Origin: Acidobacteriota bacterium | Lineage (GTDB): Bacteria; Acidobacteriota; Terriglobia; Acidiferrales; UBA7541 | Length of the DNA stretch: 64,000 nucleotides | Assembly: GCA_003224145.1 (NCBI GenBank) | Contig: QHYN01000199.1 | Coordinates: 17,654-81,653, forward strand | Direction: 5' to 3' | In this document: piece after piece, positions 44,368 through 53,099 of the stretch | How positions within the stretch are numbered: the stretch's first letter is position 1 | How the letters are laid out: each line of letters opens with the position of its first letter | The notes under the pieces: generated by a model | What the model saw: the letters and a program-made list of their open reading frames with translations, nothing else | What the model was told of the DNA's origin: nothing | The model's database searches: none | Program-made: the position numbers and the translations under genes

Positions 44368-45265
44368 CGATCCCAGGATCGTCGCAAGTCTTGCAGAACT
44401 CGGCGTCGAGTTGCGGGCGGGAACAAAGCTTTCCCAATGGACGTCTCTCGGTATCGGCGGCACCACCGACCTGCTGCGAATCACGAAGCACGAAAGCATC
44501 CCGGATTTGCTGAATCTTCTGGATGCAAACCACATTCCTCATAAGTTCCTGGGAGGCGGTTCGAACTTACTGGTCCGCGACGGCGAACTACCCTGGATTG
44601 TCCAGCAACTCGTCCCGCCGGAACCCGATGTCGTTCTTGAAGGCAATTTTGCTCATGTGGATGCCGCCGCCGACCTCGGTCGCACGGTCACCTTCTGCGC
44701 CAAACGTGACCTGGGCGGCATGGAAGGCCTGATCGGAGTTCCAGGCACGGTGGGCGGGGCTTTGCGGATGAACGCTGGCGCCTACGGGATGCAGATTGGC
44801 AGCTACGTCCGCGAGGTCAAGCTCTACCGCGCCGCCGCCCGGAAAATCGAAACCCTGCGAGGCCATCAAATTTCTTTCGAATACCGGCACACTTCCTTTG
44901 CGCCTGATGATATGATGCTCGCGGTGACATTGGAACTTCCCTCCAAGCCGTACAAACAAATCCTCGAAGGTATTCGTATCTGCAACGAAAAACGGCGTTC
45001 GAGCCAGCCGCTTGGCCAGAAAAGCGCCGGCTGCATCTTCAAGAACCCTCCGGGTGCCTCGGCGGGCCGCATGATCGATGAATTGGGGCTCAAAGGATTC
45101 TCTGTGAGCGACGCGCGGGTCAGCAACCGGCATGCCAATTTTTTTGTGAATGAAGGTCATGCCTCCGCCAAAGACATGCTGGCGCTGATTGCCGACGTGC
45201 GTGAGCGCGTGGAAAGAGCGTACGGGATGACTCTGGAGAACGAGGTAGTCGTTTGGAACGGCTGA
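44357..45265 (+). CDS. murB: UDP-N-acetylenolpyruvoylglucosamine reductase MurB
   Basis: WTSLGIGGTTDLL, FLGGGSNLLVRDGEL, GMEGLIGVPGTVGGALRMNAGAYG, SAGCIFKNPPGASAGRMIDELGLKG. Confidence 0.96.
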   Translation: MHINDPRIVASLAELGVELRAGTKLSQWTSLGIGGTTDLLRITKHESIPDLLNLLDANHIPHKFLGGGSNLLVRDGELPWIVQQLVPPEPDVVLEGNFAHVDAAADLGRTVTFCAKRDLGGMEGLIGVPGTVGGALRMNAGAYGMQIGSYVREVKLYRAAARKIETLRGHQISFEYRHTSFAPDDMMLAVTLELPSKPYKQILEGIRICNEKRRSSQPLGQKSAGCIFKNPPGASAGRMIDELGLKGFSVSDARVSNRHANFFVNEGHASAKDMLALIADVRERVERAYGMTLENEVVVWNG

Positions 45266-46188
45266 AACCCATTCAGCGAAATGCCATCGGTGCTGCCGAT
45301 GCCGGGCCCTACCGGCCGGAGCTGATTGCCGAGGATGAGCCGCGCTATCTGCGCCGCCAGAAGCCGGTCGAGATTCGCCGCAAGAAGCTTGGTGGGCGGG
45401 GCTGGCTCTTCTACCGCCGAATCCTTATTTTTGCTGTCGTGGGCGCAGCGGTTGCGACCGTCGCGTTCTACGGGATGAAGTTCCTTCTCTATTCGCCAAC
45501 CATGCTGCTGCTGAAGCCGGATCAGATCGAAGTGACCGGCAATCACGTGGTCAGCCGCGAAGCCGTGCTCCAGCAATTTCTCCATGATCGAAATCGCAGT
45601 GTTTTGCGGATTTCGTTGAATAACCGGCGTACCCAGCTCGAGCAATTGCCCTGGGTTGAATCCGCCACCGTGCAGCGGATTTTGCCCAATCGCATTCGTG
45701 TCGAACTGACGGAACGCACTCCCATCGCCTTTGCGCGCAATGGAAACGAACTGGCGCTCATTGATGCTCACGGCGTGCTCCTCGACCGTCCACGGGAAGA
45801 GGAACTGCACTTTCCCGTCGTGAGCGGTGCATCGGAAGATTTGGCCCGCGAGCAGCGGGAAAAGCGCATGCAGCTCTTTCAGGAGTTCATGAAGGATATC
45901 GATCTGGTGCGCGGCGGATCGTCTCAAAACGTCAGTGAAGTGGACCTTTCCAATCCCAAGGATTTGCGCGCGGTCATGACTGGGCTGCCCAGCGCGAACG
46001 ATCCCCAGGCGGTCACCATTCATTTTGGTTGGAGCGACTTTTCAGGCAAGTACAAAATGCTGGTGGACAACTTTTCGCAATGGCAGGCGAATGCGGGACG
46101 GGTGCAGTCCATCGATTTGCAGTATGCGCGGCAAGTGGTCGTCAATCCCGACTCCAGCGCGGGCACGATGGCTGCGAAAACAAAATAG
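45253..46188 (+). CDS. ftsQ: Cell division protein FtsQ (POTRA-domain)
   Basis: TM (ILIFAVVGAAVATVAFYGMKF) then POTRA-like 'LLLKPDQIEVTGNHVVSREAVLQQF...LPWVESATVQRILPNRIRVELTERTPIAF'; TTG start overlapping murB. Confidence 0.93.
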   Translation: MERLKPIQRNAIGAADAGPYRPELIAEDEPRYLRRQKPVEIRRKKLGGRGWLFYRRILIFAVVGAAVATVAFYGMKFLLYSPTMLLLKPDQIEVTGNHVVSREAVLQQFLHDRNRSVLRISLNNRRTQLEQLPWVESATVQRILPNRIRVELTERTPIAFARNGNELALIDAHGVLLDRPREEELHFPVVSGASEDLAREQREKRMQLFQEFMKDIDLVRGGSSQNVSEVDLSNPKDLRAVMTGLPSANDPQAVTIHFGWSDFSGKYKMLVDNFSQWQANAGRVQSIDLQYARQVVVNPDSSAGTMAAKTK

Positions 46189-46209
46189 GTTCATTGGGGG
46201 AGCGGCGGC

Positions 46210-47424
46210 TTGGCGAAGAAAAACAAATACCTGGTTGGGCTGGACATCGGAAGCACAAAAACCTCTGTTTTGATCGCCGAAGTGGATGGGGAACTCGTAA
46301 AATTTCTGGCCCTCGGCGCTGCCGAATCCAAAGGCTTGCGTAAAGGTCTAATCGTCAACCTCGATTCCACGGTGAGTTCCATCCGGCGCGCCGTGGAAGA
46401 AGCGGAAAGCGTGGCCAACGTGCCCGTGGAAGAGGCGCTGATCGGTGTGGCCGGAAGCCACGTGCGTGGGGTGAACAGTCGCGGCGGCATCACCCTGGGA
46501 CCCCGTCCACGCGACATCGAGCGGGAAGACGTGCGCCGCGCCGTGGATGCCGCCCGCAACATTTCTCTCCCCCAGGACCGCGAAGTCCTGCACGTCCTCC
46601 CGCACGAATTCATCGTGGATGCACAGGACGGCATTCGCGACGCCATTGGCATGGTCGGCCAGCGGCTGGAGGCCAACGTCCATGTCGTGACTTCGTCCGT
46701 GGCTGCCACGCAGAATCTAGTCAGCGCCGCGAATAAAGCGGGAATCCTCATCGGCGATACCGTTCTCGAGCCGCTCGCTTCGGCCGAATCCTGCCTCACG
46801 CAGGACGAGCGCGACCTCGGTTGCTGCCTGTTGGACATCGGCGGCGGCACTACCGAATTGATCGTCTACGGCGGCGGAGTCGTGCGTCACACCGGCGCCA
46901 TTCCCGTTGGCGGCGACCACTTCACCAATGATCTTGCGGTTGGTTTGCGCACGCCCATCCCGGAAGCAGAGCGCATCAAGCGGCGGCACGGCTGTGCTGC
47001 ATCGGCATTCATGAAGGAAAATGGCGCGATTGAAATTGCCAGCGTCGGCGATCGCCCGCCGCGCACCGTCTTCGCGCACATGCTTACGGACATCATCGAG
47101 CCACGCGCGATGGAATTGCTGTCGCTAATCCGCGACGACCTGCAGCGCACCGGGCTCGACGGCCAGATTCCCGCCGGGTTTGTTCTGGCCGGGGGTGGCG
47201 CGCGCCTGCGCGGGCTGGATGAACTGGCAGAGCGATCCTTCCATTTGCCGGTGCGCATTGCGGAACCCAAAGGTTTGGCTGATCTGCCGGAACAGGTGGC
47301 CCAGCCGGAATATGCAACGGTTGTCGGACTTGTACTTCATGGCGCGAAGGCGCGGCGTTCCGCGCCCCAACGCTCGGGGAATCTGGTATCTAAATTGAAA
47401 GCCATGTTCGCGGGCGCCTCGTAA
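46210..47424 (+). CDS. ftsA: Cell division protein FtsA
   Basis: YLVGLDIGSTKTSVLIAEVDG, ESCLTQDERDLGCCLLDIGGGTTELIVYGGG, GFVLAGGGARLRGLDELAE. Confidence 0.97.
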   Translation: MAKKNKYLVGLDIGSTKTSVLIAEVDGELVKFLALGAAESKGLRKGLIVNLDSTVSSIRRAVEEAESVANVPVEEALIGVAGSHVRGVNSRGGITLGPRPRDIEREDVRRAVDAARNISLPQDREVLHVLPHEFIVDAQDGIRDAIGMVGQRLEANVHVVTSSVAATQNLVSAANKAGILIGDTVLEPLASAESCLTQDERDLGCCLLDIGGGTTELIVYGGGVVRHTGAIPVGGDHFTNDLAVGLRTPIPEAERIKRRHGCAASAFMKENGAIEIASVGDRPPRTVFAHMLTDIIEPRAMELLSLIRDDLQRTGLDGQIPAGFVLAGGGARLRGLDELAERSFHLPVRIAEPKGLADLPEQVAQPEYATVVGLVLHGAKARRSAPQRSGNLVSKLKAMFAGAS

Positions 47425-47466
47425 CCCTGCCCGGGCGCTGCGGATTTGGAGGAGATTGAGGAACGT

Positions 47467-48648
47467 ATGACAGCAAAAGACACAGGAATCCGCATGAGCT
47501 TCAGCGAGGAGCTGCAGCCCGCGAAAATCAAAGTCCTCGGCGTGGGCGGAGGCGGCTGCAACGCGGTCAATCGCATGATTCGCGCCAAGGTCGAAGGCGT
47601 CGAATTCATCGCAGCGAATACCGACTTGCAGGCGTTGAAGCTCTCGCAAGCGCCGGTGAAGCTTCAGCTTGGCGCGAAGCTCACCAAAGGGCTGGGCGCG
47701 GGCGCCAATCCCGAGGTCGGCCGCAAGGCGGCGCTTGAGGACACGGAAAAAATTATCGAAGCGATGGAAGGCGCGGACATGATTTTCATCACTGCCGGCC
47801 TTGGTGGAGGAACCGGCAGCGGCGCGGCACCCGTAGTTGCTTCGCTCGCCAGCGAGTTGGGCGCGCTCAGCGTTGCCGTGGTGACGAAACCCTTTGCCTT
47901 TGAAGGCAAGCGCCGCATGATGCAGGCGGAACAGTCTCTTCAGGAACTGATCGGTGCAGTCGACACCGTCATCGTCATCCCTAACGAGCGTTTGATGGAT
48001 ACCGTTGAGCGCGGCACCAGCTTTTTCGACGCCTTCCGCATCGCGGATGACATTCTACGGCAAGCCGTTCAGGGGATCTCAGACATCATCACCGTGCCCG
48101 GCATCATCAATCGCGATTTCGCCGACGTGAAGGCCATCATGCATGGCCAGGGCTATGCGGTGATGGGCACCGCCGTCGCCACGGGAACGAACCGCGCTGT
48201 GGACGCCGCCAACCGCGCCATTTCCAGCCCCTTGCTCGAAGACAACTCCATCCAGGGGGCGCAGGGCATTCTCATCAATATCTCCGGCAGCTCCAGCCTC
48301 TCCCTGCATGAAGTCCACGAAGCATCGAGCGTCATCCAGAAGGCCGCGCACGAAAACGCCAACATTATTTTCGGTGCCGTGCAGGACGACAACATGAAAG
48401 ACTCTGTCAAAATCACGGTGATTGCGGCGGGCTTCCGGGATGCCAACAAGAAAAACATTCACCAGAAGCAATCCTTCCTGCCGAAAACCTGGAAGGCCGG
48501 GCGCGATACCGTTGAACCGCCCATACAGGAGCCTCTCCCCAATGTGGTTCATCAGGTTCAGCAAAATGTGCGCGAAGTCAGCCTGGACGTTCCCGCCGAC
48601 GATTTGGATGTCCCGACATTCTTACGGCGCCAGGCGCAAAAAGCCTAG
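47467..48648 (+). CDS. ftsZ: Cell division protein FtsZ
   Basis: [35 protein letters not shown] tubulin signature, C-terminal [11 protein letters not shown] tail. Start ATG at 47467 preferred over 47446. Confidence 0.98.
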   Translation: MTAKDTGIRMSFSEELQPAKIKVLGVGGGGCNAVNRMIRAKVEGVEFIAANTDLQALKLSQAPVKLQLGAKLTKGLGAGANPEVGRKAALEDTEKIIEAMEGADMIFITAGLGGGTGSGAAPVVASLASELGALSVAVVTKPFAFEGKRRMMQAEQSLQELIGAVDTVIVIPNERLMDTVERGTSFFDAFRIADDILRQAVQGISDIITVPGIINRDFADVKAIMHGQGYAVMGTAVATGTNRAVDAANRAISSPLLEDNSIQGAQGILINISGSSSLSLHEVHEASSVIQKAAHENANIIFGAVQDDNMKDSVKITVIAAGFRDANKKNIHQKQSFLPKTWKAGRDTVEPPIQEPLPNVVHQVQQNVREVSLDVPADDLDVPTFLRRQAQKA

Positions 48649-48681
48649 CCCCTGCCAAGTTGGGGCTCCGCCGCGACATCA

Positions 48682-49611
48682 TCAGAAAAGTGCGTTGGGT
48701 ACGGGCCGCGTTAGCGTCGCGTGCTGCCAATTCCAAAAGATGCCAAGTACCGCAGCGATGTTCCAGCCCCACATGAACAGACGCATTTCCGTGGGACTGT
48801 ACGCCCGCTCTTTCCAAACAAATGTGGCGTCCAATACAAACCAAATTGCGCCGAGGGCAAGAAATCCCGCAATCGTCCAATCTCGAAAGCAAATCGAGAC
48901 GATCGCTGTCTCGGCACACAGCAGCCCCGCCATCAAAAACTTGGATGGTATTCTCCCGATCCGCGTGGCTGTCGTTCCCCGCCCAGTCAGCCGGTCCGGT
49001 TCGATGTCCATCACCTCGCCGAAGATATGCGAATGCATCGCAAACAGCGCGCCGAAGACGAAGGTTTGCCAAGGCAATGGATTCGCATGATTCAGCCAAC
49101 TGCTGAGCACAAAGATCAGTAGATAACTCGCCTGAACCAGGACGTCGAACGGCGGGTGGCTCTTCCACCCGAAGCGTGGAGCGTTGTAAATTGCCACGGC
49201 CAGGAGCATCGCCGCGAACCACAGCAGTATTCGCGGCCCGATCAGAAAATAAAGTAGGGCCAGAAACGGAATCTGCGCTGCCGCAATCTGCCATCGCAAG
49301 AGCTTGAGCTGTTCGGCGGCCCCGCGCGAACCGAAGAGGAACGTTCCCTTGCGCGGATTCAGCAAGTCCGCCTTATCGTCCACGATGTCGTTTACTCCAT
49401 AGAGCAAAAGACCAAGCGGAAACAGCACGTAAAGCAGCCCCAGCCAAAGTTTCCAGGAATGCAAAAAGTCTGCGTGTCCGAGCGGCATCAGGTAAAACAT
49501 CGCGGTCGTTGTCCACAGCCCCGGTCGAGACACCTGCAGGAGAAAAGAAAAATCGGAAGTGCGCTGGGTTGGCTTCTCGGAAATCTCTGTCGTCGCCGTT
49601 GAGGTGGCCAT
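48682..49611 (-). CDS. UbiA-family prenyltransferase
   Basis: Multi-TM; YGVNDIVDDKADLLNPRKG (NxxxDxxxD-like) and EVMDIEPDRLTGRGTTATRIG motifs; start MATSTATTE at 49611. Confidence 0.85.
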   Translation of the reverse strand: MATSTATTEISEKPTQRTSDFSFLLQVSRPGLWTTTAMFYLMPLGHADFLHSWKLWLGLLYVLFPLGLLLYGVNDIVDDKADLLNPRKGTFLFGSRGAAEQLKLLRWQIAAAQIPFLALLYFLIGPRILLWFAAMLLAVAIYNAPRFGWKSHPPFDVLVQASYLLIFVLSSWLNHANPLPWQTFVFGALFAMHSHIFGEVMDIEPDRLTGRGTTATRIGRIPSKFLMAGLLCAETAIVSICFRDWTIAGFLALGAIWFVLDATFVWKERAYSPTEMRLFMWGWNIAAVLGIFWNWQHATLTRPVPNALF

Positions 49612-49785
49612 GCGATTCTCCCAGCATATCAACCTTCGTCGGCTTCAGCTTCTACTGGAATCTACACACGTTTTAGCTCTTTTCTGTCCCGGTTGTGGTA
49701 GGGTTGCCCCCGGAGTAGGCATACCCTGCTTGGATTTTCTTCCCCGAGAATTCCGCTTCCTTAGAGTCCCCAAAGGAGGTCTTCG

Positions 49786-50724
49786 ATGAGAGTCCGGCAA
49801 ATTCACATTCTTCTCCTTGTGCTTCTATTCACAGGCTCGCTCGTATCCTGCCAGCAACCGTGCCATCAGCCGGAAGAACGCTATGTTTTCGTGGCCTCGC
49901 ACACCAGCGTACCGTTCTGGAGGGAGGCCGAAGCTGGCTTGACGGATGCCGCCAAGCAAATGGGTGTCAAGGCAGAACTCATTGGTCCCGCCAACTTTTC
50001 TCCTGACGAAGAACTGAAAGCGTTTCAGCAAGCCGCTGCCCAAAAACCGTCTGGAATTTTGCTCTCGGCGTCGAATTCGGAAGTTTTCAGAGCTTCGATT
50101 AATGCCGCGATCCAACAGGGCATACCGGTGATCTGTGCGGATGCAGACGTTCCCGACTCTCACCGCTTTCTGTTCGTCGGTACGGATAATTTCCGTGCCG
50201 GACAGGAAAGCGGCCGCCGCATGGGGGAACTCCTCGGCGGTAAAGGCAACATCGTCGTCATCACCATCCCAGGCCAGTTCAATCTTGACGAGCGTTTGCG
50301 TGGGGTCACTGAAGCGCTGAAAAAATTTCCGCGCTTGAAAATCACCAAGATTATCGATGACAAGGGTGATCCACGTGACGCCTATGAGGCGATTTCAGCC
50401 CTCTTGCAAGGCAAAGACAAACCTGACGGAATCATTGGCCTAGAAGCCTCAGGGGGAGCCGGCGCCGCCGATGCGCTGCACCGTTTGGACCTTACCGGCA
50501 AGATTCCCATCGTGGCGTTCGACAAGGACCCGGAGACGTTGGACTGGATCCAGCGTGGCGCCATCACCGCGACGGTTGTGCAGAAGCCCTACGTGATGAG
50601 CTACTATGGGCTCAAATTTCTGGACGATCTTCACCACAATGCGAGAGGCTCTCGCTGCTCACCCGAGGGCGATGTGAAGGTCATGATGAGGCACGGTGGG
50701 GACCGCAGCGGGCTCTGGAACTAA
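49786..50724 (+). CDS. Periplasmic sugar-binding (LacI/RbsB-type) lipoprotein, C-terminally truncated paralog
   Basis: Lipobox LFTGSLVSC; EERYVFVASHTSVPFWREAEAGLTDAAKQMGVKAELIGP; aberrant C-terminal tail versus the 51046-52038 paralog. Confidence 0.85.
   Translation: MRVRQIHILLLVLLFTGSLVSCQQPCHQPEERYVFVASHTSVPFWREAEAGLTDAAKQMGVKAELIGPANFSPDEELKAFQQAAAQKPSGILLSASNSEVFRASINAAIQQGIPVICADADVPDSHRFLFVGTDNFRAGQESGRRMGELLGGKGNIVVITIPGQFNLDERLRGVTEALKKFPRLKITKIIDDKGDPRDAYEAISALLQGKDKPDGIIGLEASGGAGAADALHRLDLTGKIPIVAFDKDPETLDWIQRGAITATVVQKPYVMSYYGLKFLDDLHHNARGSRCSPEGDVKVMMRHGGDRSGLWN
50406..50642 (+). repeat. Near-identical direct repeat, copy 1 (gene-conversion tract)
   Basis: Aligns to 51666-51902 at constant offset 1260 with two mismatches visible (50440 and 50442). 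Confidence 0.95.
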
Positions 50725-51045
50725 GCCAATCCCATGGAAGCGCGGTCGCACTGTAGAGTCCCGTCCGCGAATCTTGAATGAGAAAGTCAACTTCGGCCGC
50801 CAAGCTTCGAGGTGCCGGGGAAGCGGTCAATGTGCAATTTCTATTCCACATACCTTTCCTGCCGCACACGCGGCTGACACTTGAACAAACCAGTCAGGGT
50901 AAGACCAGTCCTTGTTCGGGAGCCGGTTCGTAGCTCGATTGTGCCGCGACTATGATAGGCTAAGCGCTCGAAAAGAGAGCCAATTGTATCTGGAATTGCT
51001 CTTCGATTTTTTCCTCGCTTGAAAACTGCTGAAAGGAGACCTGCT

Positions 51046-52038
51046 ATGAAACTTCCTGCGATCGAAACTCTTCTTCCCGTGATTCTCCTGACAGGTGTGC
51101 TGGTGTCATGCCAGCAGCCTTACCACGAGAAGGATGAGCACTATGTTTTCGTGGCGGTTAGCACCACCATACCGTACTGGCAGGAGGCCGAAGCCGGTTT
51201 GACCGATTCAGCAAAGCAGTTGGGCGTCAAAGCGGACTTCACGGGCCCGGCCGCTTTCTCTCCGAACGAGGAACTGACTGCGTTTCAGCAAGCCGTTTCT
51301 CAAAAACCCTCCGGCATCCTGCTCGCCGCAGCAACTCCAGAAATTTTCAGGGAACCCATCAACGCCGCCGTCCAACAAGGTATTCCTGTGATTTGCGTGG
51401 ATGCTGATTCACCAGAGTCCAACCGCATTCTCTTTGTCGGCACGGACAACTTCCGTGCTGGCCAGGAAAGTGGCAGGCGCATGGGGGAATTGCTGAAAGG
51501 CAAGGGGAATATCGTCGTGGTGACCGTCCTCGGTCAATTCAATCTCGGCGAGCGTCTTCGCGGCGTTGAGGAAGCGCTGAGGAAATTTCCGGGAATCAAA
51601 ATTACCAAGACCGTCGATGACAAGGGTGATCCGCGGGATGCCTACGACGCCATATCCGCCCTCGTGCAAGGCAAAGACAAACCTGACGGAATCATTGGCT
51701 TGGAAGCCTCAGGGGGAGCCGGCGCCGCCGATGCGCTGCACCGTTTGGACCTTACCGGCAAGATTCCCATCGTGGCGTTCGACAAGGACCCGGAGACGTT
51801 GGACTGGATCCAGCGTGGCGCCATCACCGCGACGGTTGTGCAGAAGCCCTACGTGATGAGCTACTATGGGCTCAAATTTCTGGACGATCTTCACCACAAT
51901 GCCGTTCACGAGTTTAAAGATTGGAGAACCTCACCCACTTCTCCCATGCCGGCATGGGTAGACACGGGGACCGCGATCGTCGATAAGAATAATCTTACGC
52001 CGTTCCGGGAAGCGCTTGCGGCTCGCCCGAAGCCGTGA
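51046..52038 (+). CDS. Periplasmic sugar-binding (LacI/RbsB-type) lipoprotein
   Basis: Start MKLPAIETLLPVILLTGVLVSCQQ (lipobox); VAVSTTIPYWQEAEAGLTDSAKQLGVKADFTGP; full C-terminus ...TPFREALAARPKP. Confidence 0.88.
   Translation: MKLPAIETLLPVILLTGVLVSCQQPYHEKDEHYVFVAVSTTIPYWQEAEAGLTDSAKQLGVKADFTGPAAFSPNEELTAFQQAVSQKPSGILLAAATPEIFREPINAAVQQGIPVICVDADSPESNRILFVGTDNFRAGQESGRRMGELLKGKGNIVVVTVLGQFNLGERLRGVEEALRKFPGIKITKTVDDKGDPRDAYDAISALVQGKDKPDGIIGLEASGGAGAADALHRLDLTGKIPIVAFDKDPETLDWIQRGAITATVVQKPYVMSYYGLKFLDDLHHNAVHEFKDWRTSPTSPMPAWVDTGTAIVDKNNLTPFREALAARPKP
51666..51902 (+). repeat. Near-identical direct repeat, copy 2 (gene-conversion tract)
   Basis: See copy 1 at 50406-50642. Confidence 0.95.
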
Positions 52039-52280
52039 GATTAGGCTGGCAACGAAACCGGCGCCTGGCAGAAGGTAATGCACAGGGTTATACCAGTCCC
52101 AACACAGCGAAAGCCGTAATCGAAGCGCAATCCGACGCAATACCAAAACGAGTCGCCACACAAAAAAAGCCGAGCCATCTTCGAAATTCCTGAGATATTC
52201 GCCCTACTTCTGGGCGAAAAACCCGGCAGCGTCAAGGCGCAGCGCAGAATTCATTTGCGTTGCACAAGCAGGAGAATAAA

Positions 52281-52625
52281 TCAGAGAGCAGCAGGCGGAT
52301 GGAGCCGGGCGTGTTCGGCGCGGCCCGGATGCGGGAATCTCGGGCCTGCGTTCGAATTGCGGGGCGCTGTGTTCAAGTGAGGCTTGGCGCAGCTTCTCGA
52401 CCACGAGCGGGAAGCATGTTTTTTCGAGTCACACATTTTGACGCAGCCACCACGCAGGTTCGATTCCGCGCAATGGCAGTAGCATCCTCCCGCCGGAACT
52501 TGACGCAGCAGCGCCGGAGTGTCGCCAAAGACCGAGAACGAGCAGGCCAGGATAGTCATCGCAATGCCCGCCACCCGCAGAAGCGAAGGATGGCTCGGAA
52601 GCATGGCTTTGAGCAAGGGAAGCAT
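52281..52625 (-). CDS. Small Cys-rich putative secreted protein
   Basis: Signal-like LLRVAGIAMTILACSFSVFGDTP followed by GGCYCHCAESNLRGGCVKMCDSKKHASRSWSRSCAKPH. Confidence 0.55.
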   Translation of the reverse strand: MLPLLKAMLPSHPSLLRVAGIAMTILACSFSVFGDTPALLRQVPAGGCYCHCAESNLRGGCVKMCDSKKHASRSWSRSCAKPHLNTAPRNSNAGPRFPHPGRAEHARLHPPAAL

Positions 52626-53050
52626 GAAGCCATTCTGAGGAAGATGCGGAAGAAAACCGATAGCTCGGGCAGATTGGTAGTTCTGGAACCAGCCGGATCT
52701 GTCAGGGTCATGGAAAAGGCCAAGCTCCCGATTCTGGAGCGACGCGGAGTTCCGAACTGAATCAGGAGTGCAGTTTTGGAGTTTCCCGACGGCAACAAGC
52801 CAGAAGTAACTCCCACATAATAAAACACTTAATAGAGTTATCTGCGGGCCTCGAGTTGGCCGAAATCTTGCACTGACGCGATCCGTGGGCGCGTTTCAGA
52901 TGACGAGATGCGAAGAGAGACAAGCGAGGGGGAAGGGGCTTGCTTGTCACTTTTTGCGGACCGTACCCACCTGCCTCTGAGAGGGAAGCTAGGATGGATG
53001 ACCCCACGCGCTGACGTGAAAACGACGCCAGCAATTGAAACGCGCCCTCC

Positions 53051-53086
53051 GGGGCCCCCGATCCCAAGCGGGGGCCCCATTTTTTT
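53051..53086 (+). terminator. Rho-independent terminator (plus-strand orientation)
   Basis: GGGGCCCCC-gatcccaagc-GGGGGCCCC followed by ATTTTTTT. Confidence 0.8.
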
Positions 53087-53099
53087 GCCCATTCTTTTT

